DNA from: Gloeocapsopsis sp. IPPAS B-1203
GTDB lineage: Bacteria; Cyanobacteriota; Cyanobacteriia; Cyanobacteriales; Chroococcidiopsidaceae
Reading direction: 5' to 3'
DNA length: 64,000 nt
NCBI RefSeq assembly: GCF_002749975.1
Contig: NZ_PEIG01000002.1
Span: 434,001-498,000, forward strand
Below are positions 35,801 to 43,970 of the stretch, in pieces (position 1 is the first letter of the stretch; each line of letters opens with the position of its first letter). The position numbers were made by a program, and so were the translations under genes. Below the pieces are notes generated by a model. That model was not told the origin of the DNA, did no database searches, and saw only the letters and a list, made by a program, of their open reading frames with translations.

Positions 35801-36727
35801 ATGGCACTTGTAAAAATTAGCGATTTTGATCCAGACTATCGCGAAGCCTTTGATGGTAATGATGTTAAAGGAATGAGCGTATACGCACAAGGAACAGACG
35901 AAAAGATTGGTACTGTTAGCGATGTTTTAGTAGACGAAGAAGGTAATTTCCGTTATTTCATTGTTGATTTAGGATTCTGGATTTTTGGCAAAAAAGTATT
36001 AATGCCTGTAGGTCGTTCTCGCATTGACTACGGAGCTGACAGAGTATATGCAGTGGGAATGACCAGAGAACAAGCAGAAAATTTGCCAGAGTTTGATGAA
36101 AACATGGCAGTAGACTACGACTATGAAGAGCGCGTTCGTGGCGTATATCGCGGTCAACCTACTGTTGAAATGCCTTTAGAAGCTGCACCCTTAGATACAG
36201 CTGCAACTGTTGGTACAGCAGCTCCTGCTCCCAGACCAACCTATAACCGCGATACCTATGATTATAAGTATGATGAAGATTTGTATAACCTCAAAGAAGA
36301 TACAAATCAAAATCTGAAACTTTATCAAGAGCGCTTAGTAGCTAACAAGGTACGCAGAAAAGCAGGAGAAGTTTCTATTGGTAAGCGCGTAGAAACAGAA
36401 ACTGCTCAAGTCTCTATTCCTATCGAAAAAGAGCGGGTAGTCATTGAGAGAGTATCTCCTACCGATGCAGGCAGAGCTGTAGATCCTAACCAAGTTAGGT
36501 TTGGTGAAGGTGAAGCAACTCGTGTAGAACTTTACGAAGAAACTCCAGAAGTTCGTAAAGAAGCCTTTGTTCGTGAAGAAGTTAGAGTTAGAAAAGAAGT
36601 AGACCAAGAAACTGTACAAGCTCAAGAAACAATACGTCGTGAAGAACTAGATATTCACAACGAAGGTACAGTTGTCGAGGGATCAGATCGTCTACCCAAC
36701 GATCGCTTACCAAATGATCGCGTGTAG
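35801..36727 (+). CDS. PRC-barrel and DUF2382 protein, paralogue of the previous
   Basis: 308 aa with the same plan: PRC-barrel (VKGMSVYAQGTDEKIGTVSDVLVDEEGN, GKKVLMPVGRSRIDY), an alanine/proline linker (about 115-155), the conserved YNRDTYDYKYDEDLYNL and a DUF2382 (KAGEVSIGKRVETETAQVSI, PIEKERVVIERV, EETPEVRKEAFVREEVRVRKEV). It is about half identical by eye to the gene at 34215-35078. The C-terminus ends with a duplicated LPNDR segment. A stress role is inferred from family reports only. Confidence 0.84.
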   Translation: MALVKISDFDPDYREAFDGNDVKGMSVYAQGTDEKIGTVSDVLVDEEGNFRYFIVDLGFWIFGKKVLMPVGRSRIDYGADRVYAVGMTREQAENLPEFDENMAVDYDYEERVRGVYRGQPTVEMPLEAAPLDTAATVGTAAPAPRPTYNRDTYDYKYDEDLYNLKEDTNQNLKLYQERLVANKVRRKAGEVSIGKRVETETAQVSIPIEKERVVIERVSPTDAGRAVDPNQVRFGEGEATRVELYEETPEVRKEAFVREEVRVRKEVDQETVQAQETIRREELDIHNEGTVVEGSDRLPNDRLPNDRV

Positions 36728-36832
36728 ATAAATAATCACTTTTACACTTCACACCATAAGGTTTAAGTGAGAGTAGAGTAGGGGTAAAAATAAACATCAA
36801 CCCCTACTTTCAAATCTTTAAATGTTAATAAA

Positions 36833-37771
36833 ATGAATAAGCAGCAGTTTTTATTCAGAGGTGAATCTATGCAAAACCACAACCGTATAGATGCCCTACT
36901 GGAAAAACTCAAAAGTAAATTGAGTAACTTTATTGTCTTAAATAACCAAGGTAATATTTTTGCGAAAGTCGTAGACTTAAAGCTAGATAACGATAAACAA
37001 ATCAATTTAGTTTTATCTATCAAAGATAGTTTACAACAATCTCATCTAGTTTTATTAGTTAGCAAGCTTGTTCAAAAAATTGATCCTGTGAACAAAACTG
37101 TCTTGGTAAATATTAGCCAAGCAGAAAGTGAAAAATTACCGCAGTGTATAACTACAGAGACGCAAAGAATGGAATTTCCAGAAGTTAATAACAACCCAGC
37201 AACACCTGCTTACGCAAAAGAAAGTAACGCTAGTACACATAGTAGTGAATATGCTGAAACTACTGCAGTAGTTGCAACTGAATTAAGCGAATCAGGAATG
37301 TTAACAGACGAAGTTATTCGCTTACTTGGAGAAAGAGTCATTGTTGACCGCAACAAACGTAAAGTTGGCGAGGTCATTGTCCGTAAAGAAATTGAGACTC
37401 GAATGGTAGAAATTCCTGTAAGAAGGGAAAAGCTAATAGTTGAACAAGTCAGTCCAGAGCGAAAGCAACTAGCAGAAATAGAACTAGGACAACAAGAAAT
37501 TACTGGGCTTGAATTAAGAGAGGCAGAGATTAATCAGTTAACATCGCTTAGTTCAAGAATAGGAACAAGTGGTGGTTTAACAGTGAGTGGTGAATTTGAC
37601 TCTCCTAAAATTGCCAGTTTACTTCTGAATGCGATCGCACTAGAACGCCGCCACGGTTGCAAGAAAGTGAGAATAGAAGTCGTTGTCGAAGACACTGAAC
37701 AGCAAAAAACATACCAAGAATGGTTTGAACGTGCTTCGGGTAAAAAGTCTGAAATGACCCAGCAATCTTGA
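36833..37771 (+). CDS. DUF2382-related protein lacking a clear PRC barrel
   Basis: 312 aa. An N-terminal part (KLSNFIVLNNQGNIFAKVVDLKLD) is a diverged PRC-like or unknown fold. A DUF2382-like block (about 160-225: RVIVDRNKRKVGEVIVRKEIETRMVEIPVRREKLIVEQVSPE) has the same KVGEV...VETR...PV..E.L.VE.. layout. The C-terminal about 85 residues (SGEFDSPKIASLLLNAIALERRHGCKKVRIEVVVED) are not in the other two. Third of the cluster, 105 bp after the second; co-transcription is possible. Confidence 0.72.
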   Translation: MNKQQFLFRGESMQNHNRIDALLEKLKSKLSNFIVLNNQGNIFAKVVDLKLDNDKQINLVLSIKDSLQQSHLVLLVSKLVQKIDPVNKTVLVNISQAESEKLPQCITTETQRMEFPEVNNNPATPAYAKESNASTHSSEYAETTAVVATELSESGMLTDEVIRLLGERVIVDRNKRKVGEVIVRKEIETRMVEIPVRREKLIVEQVSPERKQLAEIELGQQEITGLELREAEINQLTSLSSRIGTSGGLTVSGEFDSPKIASLLLNAIALERRHGCKKVRIEVVVEDTEQQKTYQEWFERASGKKSEMTQQS

Positions 37772-37804
37772 ATAGTGACTGTTACGAATATAAAAGTTCT
37801 TAAG

Positions 37805-37832
37805 AAGGATGGGATTTTTCCTATCCTTTTTA
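37805..37832 (+). terminator. Intrinsic terminator after the DUF2382 cluster
   Basis: AAGGATGGGA (37805-37814), TTTT loop, TCCTATCCTT (37819-37828), then TTTTAG. A 10-bp stem with one G-U pair and a T-run. Confidence 0.85.
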
Positions 37833-37922
37833 GTTTATGTATCTACCTATTTCTATATTCTATTTGAACTAATAGACCTCTATAGCAGAGTTCAGAGATC
37901 AGGGTTAGAAGTTAGACGGTAT

Positions 37923-37960
37923 AAAAAAGGGCAACTCTGGTTTACATTCCAGAATTACCC
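37923..37960 (-). terminator. Intrinsic terminator of ftsH
   Basis: Minus strand: GGGTAATTCTGG (37960-37949) pairs with CCAGAGTTGCCC (37940-37929), a 12-bp stem with two G-U pairs and an 8-base loop, followed by TTTTTTAT. Strong. Confidence 0.88.
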
Positions 37961-38005
37961 CAATTAAAAATTACGAGCGTAACGCTTCGCTTTCAGTTAT
38001 CAAAA

Positions 38006-39853
38006 TTAAGCAAAAGCTGCTGTTTTAACATCACTATTTGCTAGTAGTTCTTGCAATTCATCAGAGTCTACAGTTTCTTTGTCAATTAGCATTTGTGCTA
38101 GCTGATCGAGAATGTGACGATTATCGACAAGAACTTCCTTAGCACGGCGATAAGCGACTTCTACTAATTCACGAACTTCGTCATCAATCGTAGCTGCTGT
38201 TTCTTCCGAGAAATCGCGTTCAGCAACGATATCGCGACCAAGGAACATATTGCCTTGCTGACGACCTAATGCCACAGGACCTAAGCGATCGCTCATGCCA
38301 AAGCGTGTTACCATTTGACGGGCAACGCGAGCAACTTGCTGTAAGTCGTTAGAAGCACCCGTTGTGACTTCTTCCTCACCAAAGATGATTTCTTCAGCAA
38401 TCCGACCGCCCAAGGCTACCGCCATTTGGTTTTCGAGGTAGGAACGGCTATAAAGTCCTGTTTCCATGCGATCTTCACTGGGAGTAAACCAAGTTAAACC
38501 ACCAGCACGACCGCGAGGAATAATGCTAATTTTCTGGACAGGGTCATAGTCAGGCATTAAAGCACCAACTAAAGCGTGACCAGCTTCATGATAAGCAACT
38601 AAGGTCTTGCGCTTTTCGCTCATCACGCGATCTTTCTTCTCTGGACCTGCCAAAACGCGGTCAATCGCATCATTGACTTCATCCATCGAGATTTCTGTGA
38701 GATTTCGTCGTGCGGCTAAAATTGCAGCTTCATTCAACAAGTTTGATAGATCTGCACCAGTAAAGCCAGGAGTACGACGGGCAATCTTTTCAACATCGAC
38801 ATCCTTAGCTAGAGTCTTACCACGCGCATGAACTCTCAGGATTTCTACACGTCCAGCATAGTCAGGGCGATCGACAACTACTTGACGGTCAAAACGACCT
38901 GGGCGCAATAATGCTGCATCAAGTACATCAGGGCGGTTAGTCGCCGCGATGATGATAATACCTGTGTTACCCTCAAAACCATCCATTTCGGTAAGCAACT
39001 GGTTGAGGGTTTGTTCGCGCTCATCGTTACCGCCACCTAAGCCAGCACCCCGCTGACGACCAACAGCGTCAATCTCATCGATAAAGACGATACAAGGTGC
39101 ATTTGCTTTTGCTTGTTCAAACAAGTCACGCACGCGGGAAGCACCAACACCCACGAACATTTCGACAAATTCTGAACCTGAGATCGAGAAGAACGGAACG
39201 CCTGCTTCTCCTGCAACTGCACGCGCGAGTAAAGTCTTACCTGTTCCTGGAGGTCCTACTAGCAGCACACCTTTAGGAATTTTTGCCCCGACTGCGGTGA
39301 AGCGGTCTGCGTTTTTCAGGAAGTCTACAACTTCGTTGAGTTCCAGTTTGGCTTGATCGATACCAGCAACATCACCAAATGTGACTTGGGTTTGTGGTTC
39401 CATTTGAACTCTGGCTTTAGATTTACCAAAGTTCATTGCTTGGCTACCAGGACCATTCTGTGCGCGCCGCAGTAAGAAAAATAAACCAACTAAAAGTAAA
39501 GCTGGAACAAATAAACTGCTTAATGCTCTAAACCAAAAACCATCATCAGTTTGTGGCAGAACAGAAATATCTACTTCGTTTCTAGTCAGAATATTGATTA
39601 AGTCAGGGTCGTTTGGCAAGTTTACGACTCGTTTTTCACCGTCTAGAGGTGTGACTAAGGCTCTGGTGCGATCTGCACTTAAGCTAACTCGCTCAACTCT
39701 ACCTTGTTCTACTTCTTGAATAAATTGACTGTAACGCCATGTTTCTCGACTTTGAGGTTGTCTATCGAAGAACGCTGTACCTAGCGCAACGACAACAACA
39801 GCAAGCAGTGCGTACAGCCCCGCGTTTCTCCACCGTTTATTCACCGAGGTCAA
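38006..39853 (-). CDS. ftsH: ATP-dependent zinc metalloprotease FtsH (FtsH3-like)
   Basis: 615 aa. Membrane-anchored AAA+ protease that removes damaged membrane proteins, in cyanobacteria including photosystem II D1 together with a partner FtsH. Two membrane segments lie at about 11-28 and 108-128. Walker A GPPGTGKT is at 200-207, Walker B VFIDEID at 256-262, the second region of homology at about 304-323, and the zinc motif HEAGH at 422-426. The N-terminal [20 protein letters not shown] resembles cyanobacterial FtsH3, but the paralogue number is a guess. It ends in a strong terminator. Confidence 0.95.
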   Translation of the reverse strand: MTSVNKRWRNAGLYALLAVVVVALGTAFFDRQPQSRETWRYSQFIQEVEQGRVERVSLSADRTRALVTPLDGEKRVVNLPNDPDLINILTRNEVDISVLPQTDDGFWFRALSSLFVPALLLVGLFFLLRRAQNGPGSQAMNFGKSKARVQMEPQTQVTFGDVAGIDQAKLELNEVVDFLKNADRFTAVGAKIPKGVLLVGPPGTGKTLLARAVAGEAGVPFFSISGSEFVEMFVGVGASRVRDLFEQAKANAPCIVFIDEIDAVGRQRGAGLGGGNDEREQTLNQLLTEMDGFEGNTGIIIIAATNRPDVLDAALLRPGRFDRQVVVDRPDYAGRVEILRVHARGKTLAKDVDVEKIARRTPGFTGADLSNLLNEAAILAARRNLTEISMDEVNDAIDRVLAGPEKKDRVMSEKRKTLVAYHEAGHALVGALMPDYDPVQKISIIPRGRAGGLTWFTPSEDRMETGLYSRSYLENQMAVALGGRIAEEIIFGEEEVTTGASNDLQQVARVARQMVTRFGMSDRLGPVALGRQQGNMFLGRDIVAERDFSEETAATIDDEVRELVEVAYRRAKEVLVDNRHILDQLAQMLIDKETVDSDELQELLANSDVKTAAFA

Positions 39854-39932
39854 TCCTCCTAATTTAATGTGCGAGGGCGCTTTTATTGAAATTGTTAACT
39901 ATTCTTAATCTACATTAATTTTTGACTAGTTG

Positions 39933-40727
39933 TCATGCTACGTAAAGTTGTCGCAATAGCTTGAGACTAGAGTGGTAGGGATCGTACGTCTTTTGGATGA
40001 CTTCTCCATGCTGTTCAATCACCGTATGGATCGGAATCACTTCTACAACGCTATTAGAATAGGCGATCGCCTCAAACGTATCGACTGCATCTGCAAACCA
40101 AGGTTCCTCTTGAACTCGACAATGCTGTTGTATCCATTCTAATAGTTGCGATCGCGCAACTCCTGGTAGTATTCCTGCTGTTAACGGTGGTGTCCACCAA
40201 CAGTTATCCCGCCACCCCCACAAGTTGCCTGTACTCGTCTCTAACCAATTGCCGTTTTCATCAACTAAAATTGCTTCGTCTGCTGAGTGTTGTTGTGCTG
40301 CTAGTTTAGCCAACCACGGCGAGAGATAGTTTCCTGTCTTATGCAAGGGTAAAGATCTGTCATGATTTGTTGCAATCCAGGCTCTAACTCCATACTTTTG
40401 TTTTTTTGTCAAGTCTACAGGTAGGTGTCTTCCTATAATTAATTCGCAGCCATTAGGAAAAATGGTAATTCTGAGAACGGGGAAGTGTGAGATTAAGCTA
40501 AGTGCACCTTGCTGAATTTGTTCCCAATCAGGGAGTTGCCAACCGAATGTTTCGCTACTATAACGCAGGCGATCGCAGTGGGCTTGCCAATTAGTGAAGG
40601 GATGAGCGAGTGATTGATGATAGACTCGCAGCGTTGTAAATACTGTTGCGCCGTAGAGTAGACCAGGATCGTCAATTGCTAATTCTATTGTGTTGCTTTG
40701 GATTAATTTACCGCTATACCAATAAAT
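39933..40727 (-). CDS. Class IV aminotransferase (4-amino-4-deoxychorismate lyase-like) with apparent AUU start
   Basis: 264 aa if it begins at the ATT at 40727. The frame is open without a stop from there: IYWYSGKLIQSNTIELAIDDPGLLYGATVFTTLRV matches the normal start of cyanobacterial homologues, which begin MYWY. No ATG or GTG, and only an unlikely TTG (40412), is available before residue 106, and a TAA lies three codons upstream of the ATT. AGGGGG sits about nine bases upstream as a good ribosome-binding site. PLP lysine near 130 (HKTGNYLSPWLAK) and ILPGVARSQLLEW and the SNSVVEVIP segment are family motifs. Acts in folate or p-aminobenzoate supply, or in branched-chain/D-amino-acid transamination; ADCL is the best guess. 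It could also be a pseudogene or a one-base sequencing change. Confidence 0.72.
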   Translation of the reverse strand: MYWYSGKLIQSNTIELAIDDPGLLYGATVFTTLRVYHQSLAHPFTNWQAHCDRLRYSSETFGWQLPDWEQIQQGALSLISHFPVLRITIFPNGCELIIGRHLPVDLTKKQKYGVRAWIATNHDRSLPLHKTGNYLSPWLAKLAAQQHSADEAILVDENGNWLETSTGNLWGWRDNCWWTPPLTAGILPGVARSQLLEWIQQHCRVQEEPWFADAVDTFEAIAYSNSVVEVIPIHTVIEQHGEVIQKTYDPYHSSLKLLRQLYVA

Positions 40728-40823
40728 GTTAGTTTACCCCCTACATTAAATATTTATTTTGCATTCAATCCACGCACCATCTGGACTTAGTTTTTAAGCC
40801 GCGAATTTATGCACCAAGCTTGT

Positions 40824-41618
40824 TTAATCTTCTTGTGGTGGTTTGACTTGCACAACTCCTTCAGGAGATACTGAAACTTCGCCACCAAGTGCTTGAATGC
40901 GACGAATTGCTAAATTACGTGTTGCTGCATCAACTGGATTGCTCAGAACCATCGTCCAAGCCCCAACTTGTGCAGATTTACTCTTAGGGTTGCGTGAGAG
41001 AAATTCTGCTGTTTTTTGAGAAATTGCTGCGACTTGTTTGCTTTCTCCATCAGGATACACACTCGCCCACTGTGCTGCGGTTGTAAATGACTGCTGTGCA
41101 GCGGCGGAATCTCCTAAAAATAGCAATTCATCAATTCCTTTATAACGCCATATGTAATAAGATTTTTGCGGAACGGTAGGAGAAAGAAGTTTTAAGTTTC
41201 TATTCATTAAAGCGATCGCGCGTTCTGGCATTCCTGCATAAAGTGAGGTACTTGAAGAGAGAAACAAGTATGCTTGTAAAAAACGCGGATCGCGGTCTAA
41301 AATAATTTCAAAATATTCAGGACTCAGGCTATATCCTGTTTGTGGGCGAATTTCATCATCGCCAAAATACTGAAGAAAGTTTAAAAACACCCAGTTTGCA
41401 ATTAAGTTATCAAAGCCAAAACTAGGGAGTTGTCTTAATAAATTTAGGCGGACTTTTTCGGCTTCAGCTTCTCTTAGTAGTGATTCTTTAGTAACAGTTT
41501 TACTTGTCGTTAACTGATGTAATTGAGGTAATTGCAGCGAAATAATTCCAGATATGCACAAAAGTACGGCAATAGATGCAGCTAGTGGTTCTTGATATCT
41601 CCGTAATGCAGTAAACAT
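40824..41618 (-). CDS. Membrane-anchored TPR-like cyanobacterial protein
   Basis: 264 aa. One hydrophobic segment (about 12-30) at the N-terminus, then helical repeats. The segment QYFGDDEIRPQTGYSLSPEYFEIILDRDPRFLQAYLFLSSSTSLYAG looks like tetratricopeptide helices, followed by KSYYIWRYKGIDELLFLGD. The C-terminal 40 residues (NLAIRRIQALGGEVSVSPEGVVQVKPP) form a small beta-rich piece. Conserved in cyanobacteria; function unknown. Probably periplasmic or lumenal-facing. Confidence 0.7.
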   Translation of the reverse strand: MFTALRRYQEPLAASIAVLLCISGIISLQLPQLHQLTTSKTVTKESLLREAEAEKVRLNLLRQLPSFGFDNLIANWVFLNFLQYFGDDEIRPQTGYSLSPEYFEIILDRDPRFLQAYLFLSSSTSLYAGMPERAIALMNRNLKLLSPTVPQKSYYIWRYKGIDELLFLGDSAAAQQSFTTAAQWASVYPDGESKQVAAISQKTAEFLSRNPKSKSAQVGAWTMVLSNPVDAATRNLAIRRIQALGGEVSVSPEGVVQVKPPQED

Positions 41619-41695
41619 TAGATTAATACAAGTAAATAAGCAAAAATAAATATAATTTCAAAACTGCTAATGGGAGGAAATGACATTCGCTAACA

Positions 41696-41716
41696 ATTAC
41701 CCATTACCCTTTACCA
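41696..41716. repeat. Heptamer repeat at the cimA stop
   Basis: ATTACCC (41696-41702), ATTACCC (41703-41709) and the degenerate TTTACCA form a tandem 7-bp array in which the cimA stop codon and last codons lie. It is the same heptamer as upstream of cimA. Confidence 0.75.
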
Positions 41717-43334
41717 TTTTAAATGCCACTCCCGTAGACAAATGTAATAATAAGCCATATTCTAGTCCTTCTACTACCGCTTGATAAGAGGCTGCCAAAA
41801 TATTCGTAGAAACACCGACAGTTGTCCAACGTTGATGTTGACTCCGTGATTCTACTAAGACACGAGTTTTGGCTGAAGTGCCGCTATGTTCGTCGAGGAT
41901 TCGTACTTTGTAGTCGGATAGTTCAAATTCAGCAATTTGTGGATAAAAGTTGACCAATGCCTTACGTAATGCTTCATCTAACGCAGCAACTGGACCGTTT
42001 CCTTCTGCAGCTTCTAGAATATCTTGACCGTTGACTGTAACTTTTACTGTTGCTAACGCACTGTTATTTTGTTGTTCAATACCTGATACTAAATCGCAGT
42101 GAACTTGAAAGCCTTTGATCGTAAAAAACTGCTGGCGTTTTCCTAAAGCTTCGCGCATTAATAAGTCAAAGCTAGCTTCAGCAGCTTCAAACTGATAACC
42201 TTCACTTTCTAATTTTTTAAGATGTTGTAAAATTTGACGAGCAGCGGGGTTTTGTTTATCAAGTTCAATGCCAAAAGTGCGTGCTTTGGCGATGACATTA
42301 CTCAATCCTGCTTGATCGGAAATGACAATACGGCGACTATTGCCAACTTGTTCGGGTTGAATGTGTTCGTAAGTTAAGGGATTGCGTTCCACCGCAGAAA
42401 CATGAATACCGCCTTTATGGGCAAATGCTGAACGTCCAACAAAAGGTGCATGATCGTCTGGTGCAAGATTAACAACTTCACTAATGAAGCGGCTTGTTTG
42501 GGCAAGTTGGGCAAGTTGTTCGGTTTGAATACACGAGTAGCCTAACTTCAGCTGTAGGTTAGGAATCAGCGAACACAAGTTAGCATTACCGCAACGTTCG
42601 CCATAACCATTCATCGTGCCTTGTACCATTCTCGCGCCTTCAAGGACACCCGCGATCGCATTGGCTACTGCAGTATCAGAATCATTGTGTGTATGGATAC
42701 CAATTTGCGGCGAGTTGCGATCGCCGACGACTTCCACAACATTTTTAACAATTGCGCCGACTTCGTGCGGTAGAGTACCGCCATTCGTATCACACAGTAC
42801 AAGCCATTCAGCACCAGAAGCGATCGCAGCATGGAGTGTTTCCAAAGCATATTCTCGGTTGTACTTAAAGCCATCAAACCAGTGTTCAGCATCGTAAATC
42901 ACGCGGCGTCCTTGGCTGCGGAGATACTCAATCGTATCTCGAATCATTACCAGATTTTCGTCTAAGCTAGTTTTTAAGCCTTCAGTAACGTGTAAATCCC
43001 AAGATTTACCAAAAATAGTTACCCAGCGCGTTCCTGCTGAGAGAATCGCTTGTAGGAGTGGATCTTCCGCAGCTGGAATATGCGGGCGACGAGTCGAACA
43101 AAACGCCACAATTTCTGCTTGTTGGAGTGGTTCTTCTTGTAATTGCCAAAAAAATTGTACATCCTTGGGATTTGCCCCAGGCCACCCACCTTCAATAAAT
43201 GGTATCCCTAACTGATCTAACCTACGAGCAATTCGCAGTTTATCTTCAGTTGACACCGATAGTCCCTCTCGCTGAGTACCATCGCGTAATGTCGTGTCAT
43301 AAATCCAAAGTCGATTGGAGGAATTTGCATTCAT
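41697..43334 (-). CDS. cimA: (R)-citramalate synthase
   Basis: 545 aa from ATG at 43334. The frame is open further to an ATG at 43385, but those 17 residues (MTNYRFFNFPPF...) are encoded by heptamer repeats and are unlike the family. Condenses acetyl-CoA and pyruvate to (R)-citramalate, the threonine-independent entry to isoleucine. HMGL-like barrel with LWIYDTTLRDGTQREGLS, GIPFIEGGWPGANPKD, CDTNGGTLP, HTHNDSDTAVANAIAGV and the C-terminal LeuA regulatory domain. The stop codon lies inside a 7-bp repeat array as well. Confidence 0.9.
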   Translation of the reverse strand: MNANSSNRLWIYDTTLRDGTQREGLSVSTEDKLRIARRLDQLGIPFIEGGWPGANPKDVQFFWQLQEEPLQQAEIVAFCSTRRPHIPAAEDPLLQAILSAGTRWVTIFGKSWDLHVTEGLKTSLDENLVMIRDTIEYLRSQGRRVIYDAEHWFDGFKYNREYALETLHAAIASGAEWLVLCDTNGGTLPHEVGAIVKNVVEVVGDRNSPQIGIHTHNDSDTAVANAIAGVLEGARMVQGTMNGYGERCGNANLCSLIPNLQLKLGYSCIQTEQLAQLAQTSRFISEVVNLAPDDHAPFVGRSAFAHKGGIHVSAVERNPLTYEHIQPEQVGNSRRIVISDQAGLSNVIAKARTFGIELDKQNPAARQILQHLKKLESEGYQFEAAEASFDLLMREALGKRQQFFTIKGFQVHCDLVSGIEQQNNSALATVKVTVNGQDILEAAEGNGPVAALDEALRKALVNFYPQIAEFELSDYKVRILDEHSGTSAKTRVLVESRSQHQRWTTVGVSTNILAASYQAVVEGLEYGLLLHLSTGVAFKMVKGNG

Positions 43335-43372
43335 AGGTAAAAACGGGACAAAAGGTGGAAAATTGAAAAAAC

Positions 43373-43441
43373 GGTAATTGGTCATTGGTCACTGGTAATT
43401 GGAAAGAATACCCATTACCTATTACCGATTACCCATTACTA
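43373..43441. repeat. Inverted arrays of the heptamer GGTNATT / ATTACCN
   Basis: Four units GGTAATT, GGTCATT, GGTCACT and GGTAATT (43373-43400) face four units ATTACCT, ATTACCG, ATTACCC and ATTACTA (43414-43441) across 13 bases. The arms are largely complementary and could form a long hairpin. They lie between the divergent genes cimA and the ferredoxin gene, so they occupy both promoters. STRR-type repeats are known in cyanobacteria. Confidence 0.85.
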
Positions 43442-43458
43442 AACATATCTACTCACCT

Positions 43459-43788
43459 ATGATAAAAGTGCTAGCTCAAGGAAAGACAATAATTTGCGAA
43501 CGCACAGCTAATTTGCGTCAAGTTTTGCTGCAAAATGAAGTCAACCCTCATAACGGCAACGCCACAATCATTAACTGTCGCGGTATAGGTACTTGTGGAA
43601 CCTGTGCCGTCTTAGTGGAAGGAGAAGTATCAGAAGTTAACTGGCGTGACAAAGCACGGCGTTCGCTTCCTCCCCACGATCCTACAAGAAACTTACGTTT
43701 AGCTTGTCAAACTCAAGTGTTAGGTGATGTGAAAGTGACAAAATTTAACGGTTTTTGGGGACAAGGTACGGATATTGTGTGGAGTTGA
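43459..43788 (+). CDS. 2Fe-2S ferredoxin-like protein
   Basis: 109 aa from ATG at 43459. An in-frame ATG at 43399 would start within the heptamer repeats, so I reject it. Plant-type [2Fe-2S] fold with the cysteines in INCRGIGTCGTCAVLVEG (Cys44, Cys49, Cys52 counted from the chosen start) and a fourth in LRLACQTQV. The distance pattern CX4CX2C fits. It carries single electrons to an unknown partner. Basic region KARRSLPPHDPTRN follows the cluster loop. Cytosolic. Confidence 0.8.
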   Translation: MIKVLAQGKTIICERTANLRQVLLQNEVNPHNGNATIINCRGIGTCGTCAVLVEGEVSEVNWRDKARRSLPPHDPTRNLRLACQTQVLGDVKVTKFNGFWGQGTDIVWS

Positions 43789-43970
43789 GGAAGCATAGGC
43801 GCAGAGGCGCAGAGACGCAGGGGAGAAATAATACTTATAAACTTCTCTTTTACTAATCACTCTTTTGCTAGCCACTAGCCACTAATCACTCGCCCCTCAA
43901 TTAGCGTTAGTCTAGAGATAAGCGTGTAAAATTTTGAGATCCGCAGTAGAAGCAAGTCAGCTTTTTAGCA

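Noticed and set aside
37880-37915. CTGACC-like repeat copies (23269, 37880, 50836)
   Set aside because: Too short and degenerate to be called a repeat family.
43399-43458. 20-residue N-terminal extension of the ferredoxin
   Set aside because: Encoded by the heptamer repeats (ITYYRLPITK), which do not resemble a signal or the family start.
43789-43970. TPP riboswitch upstream of thiO-thiG
   Set aside because: The conserved CUGAGA and ACCUGAUCUGGAUAAUACCAGC-like blocks are not there; a short GCGCAGAG-type repeat occupies part of the gap.
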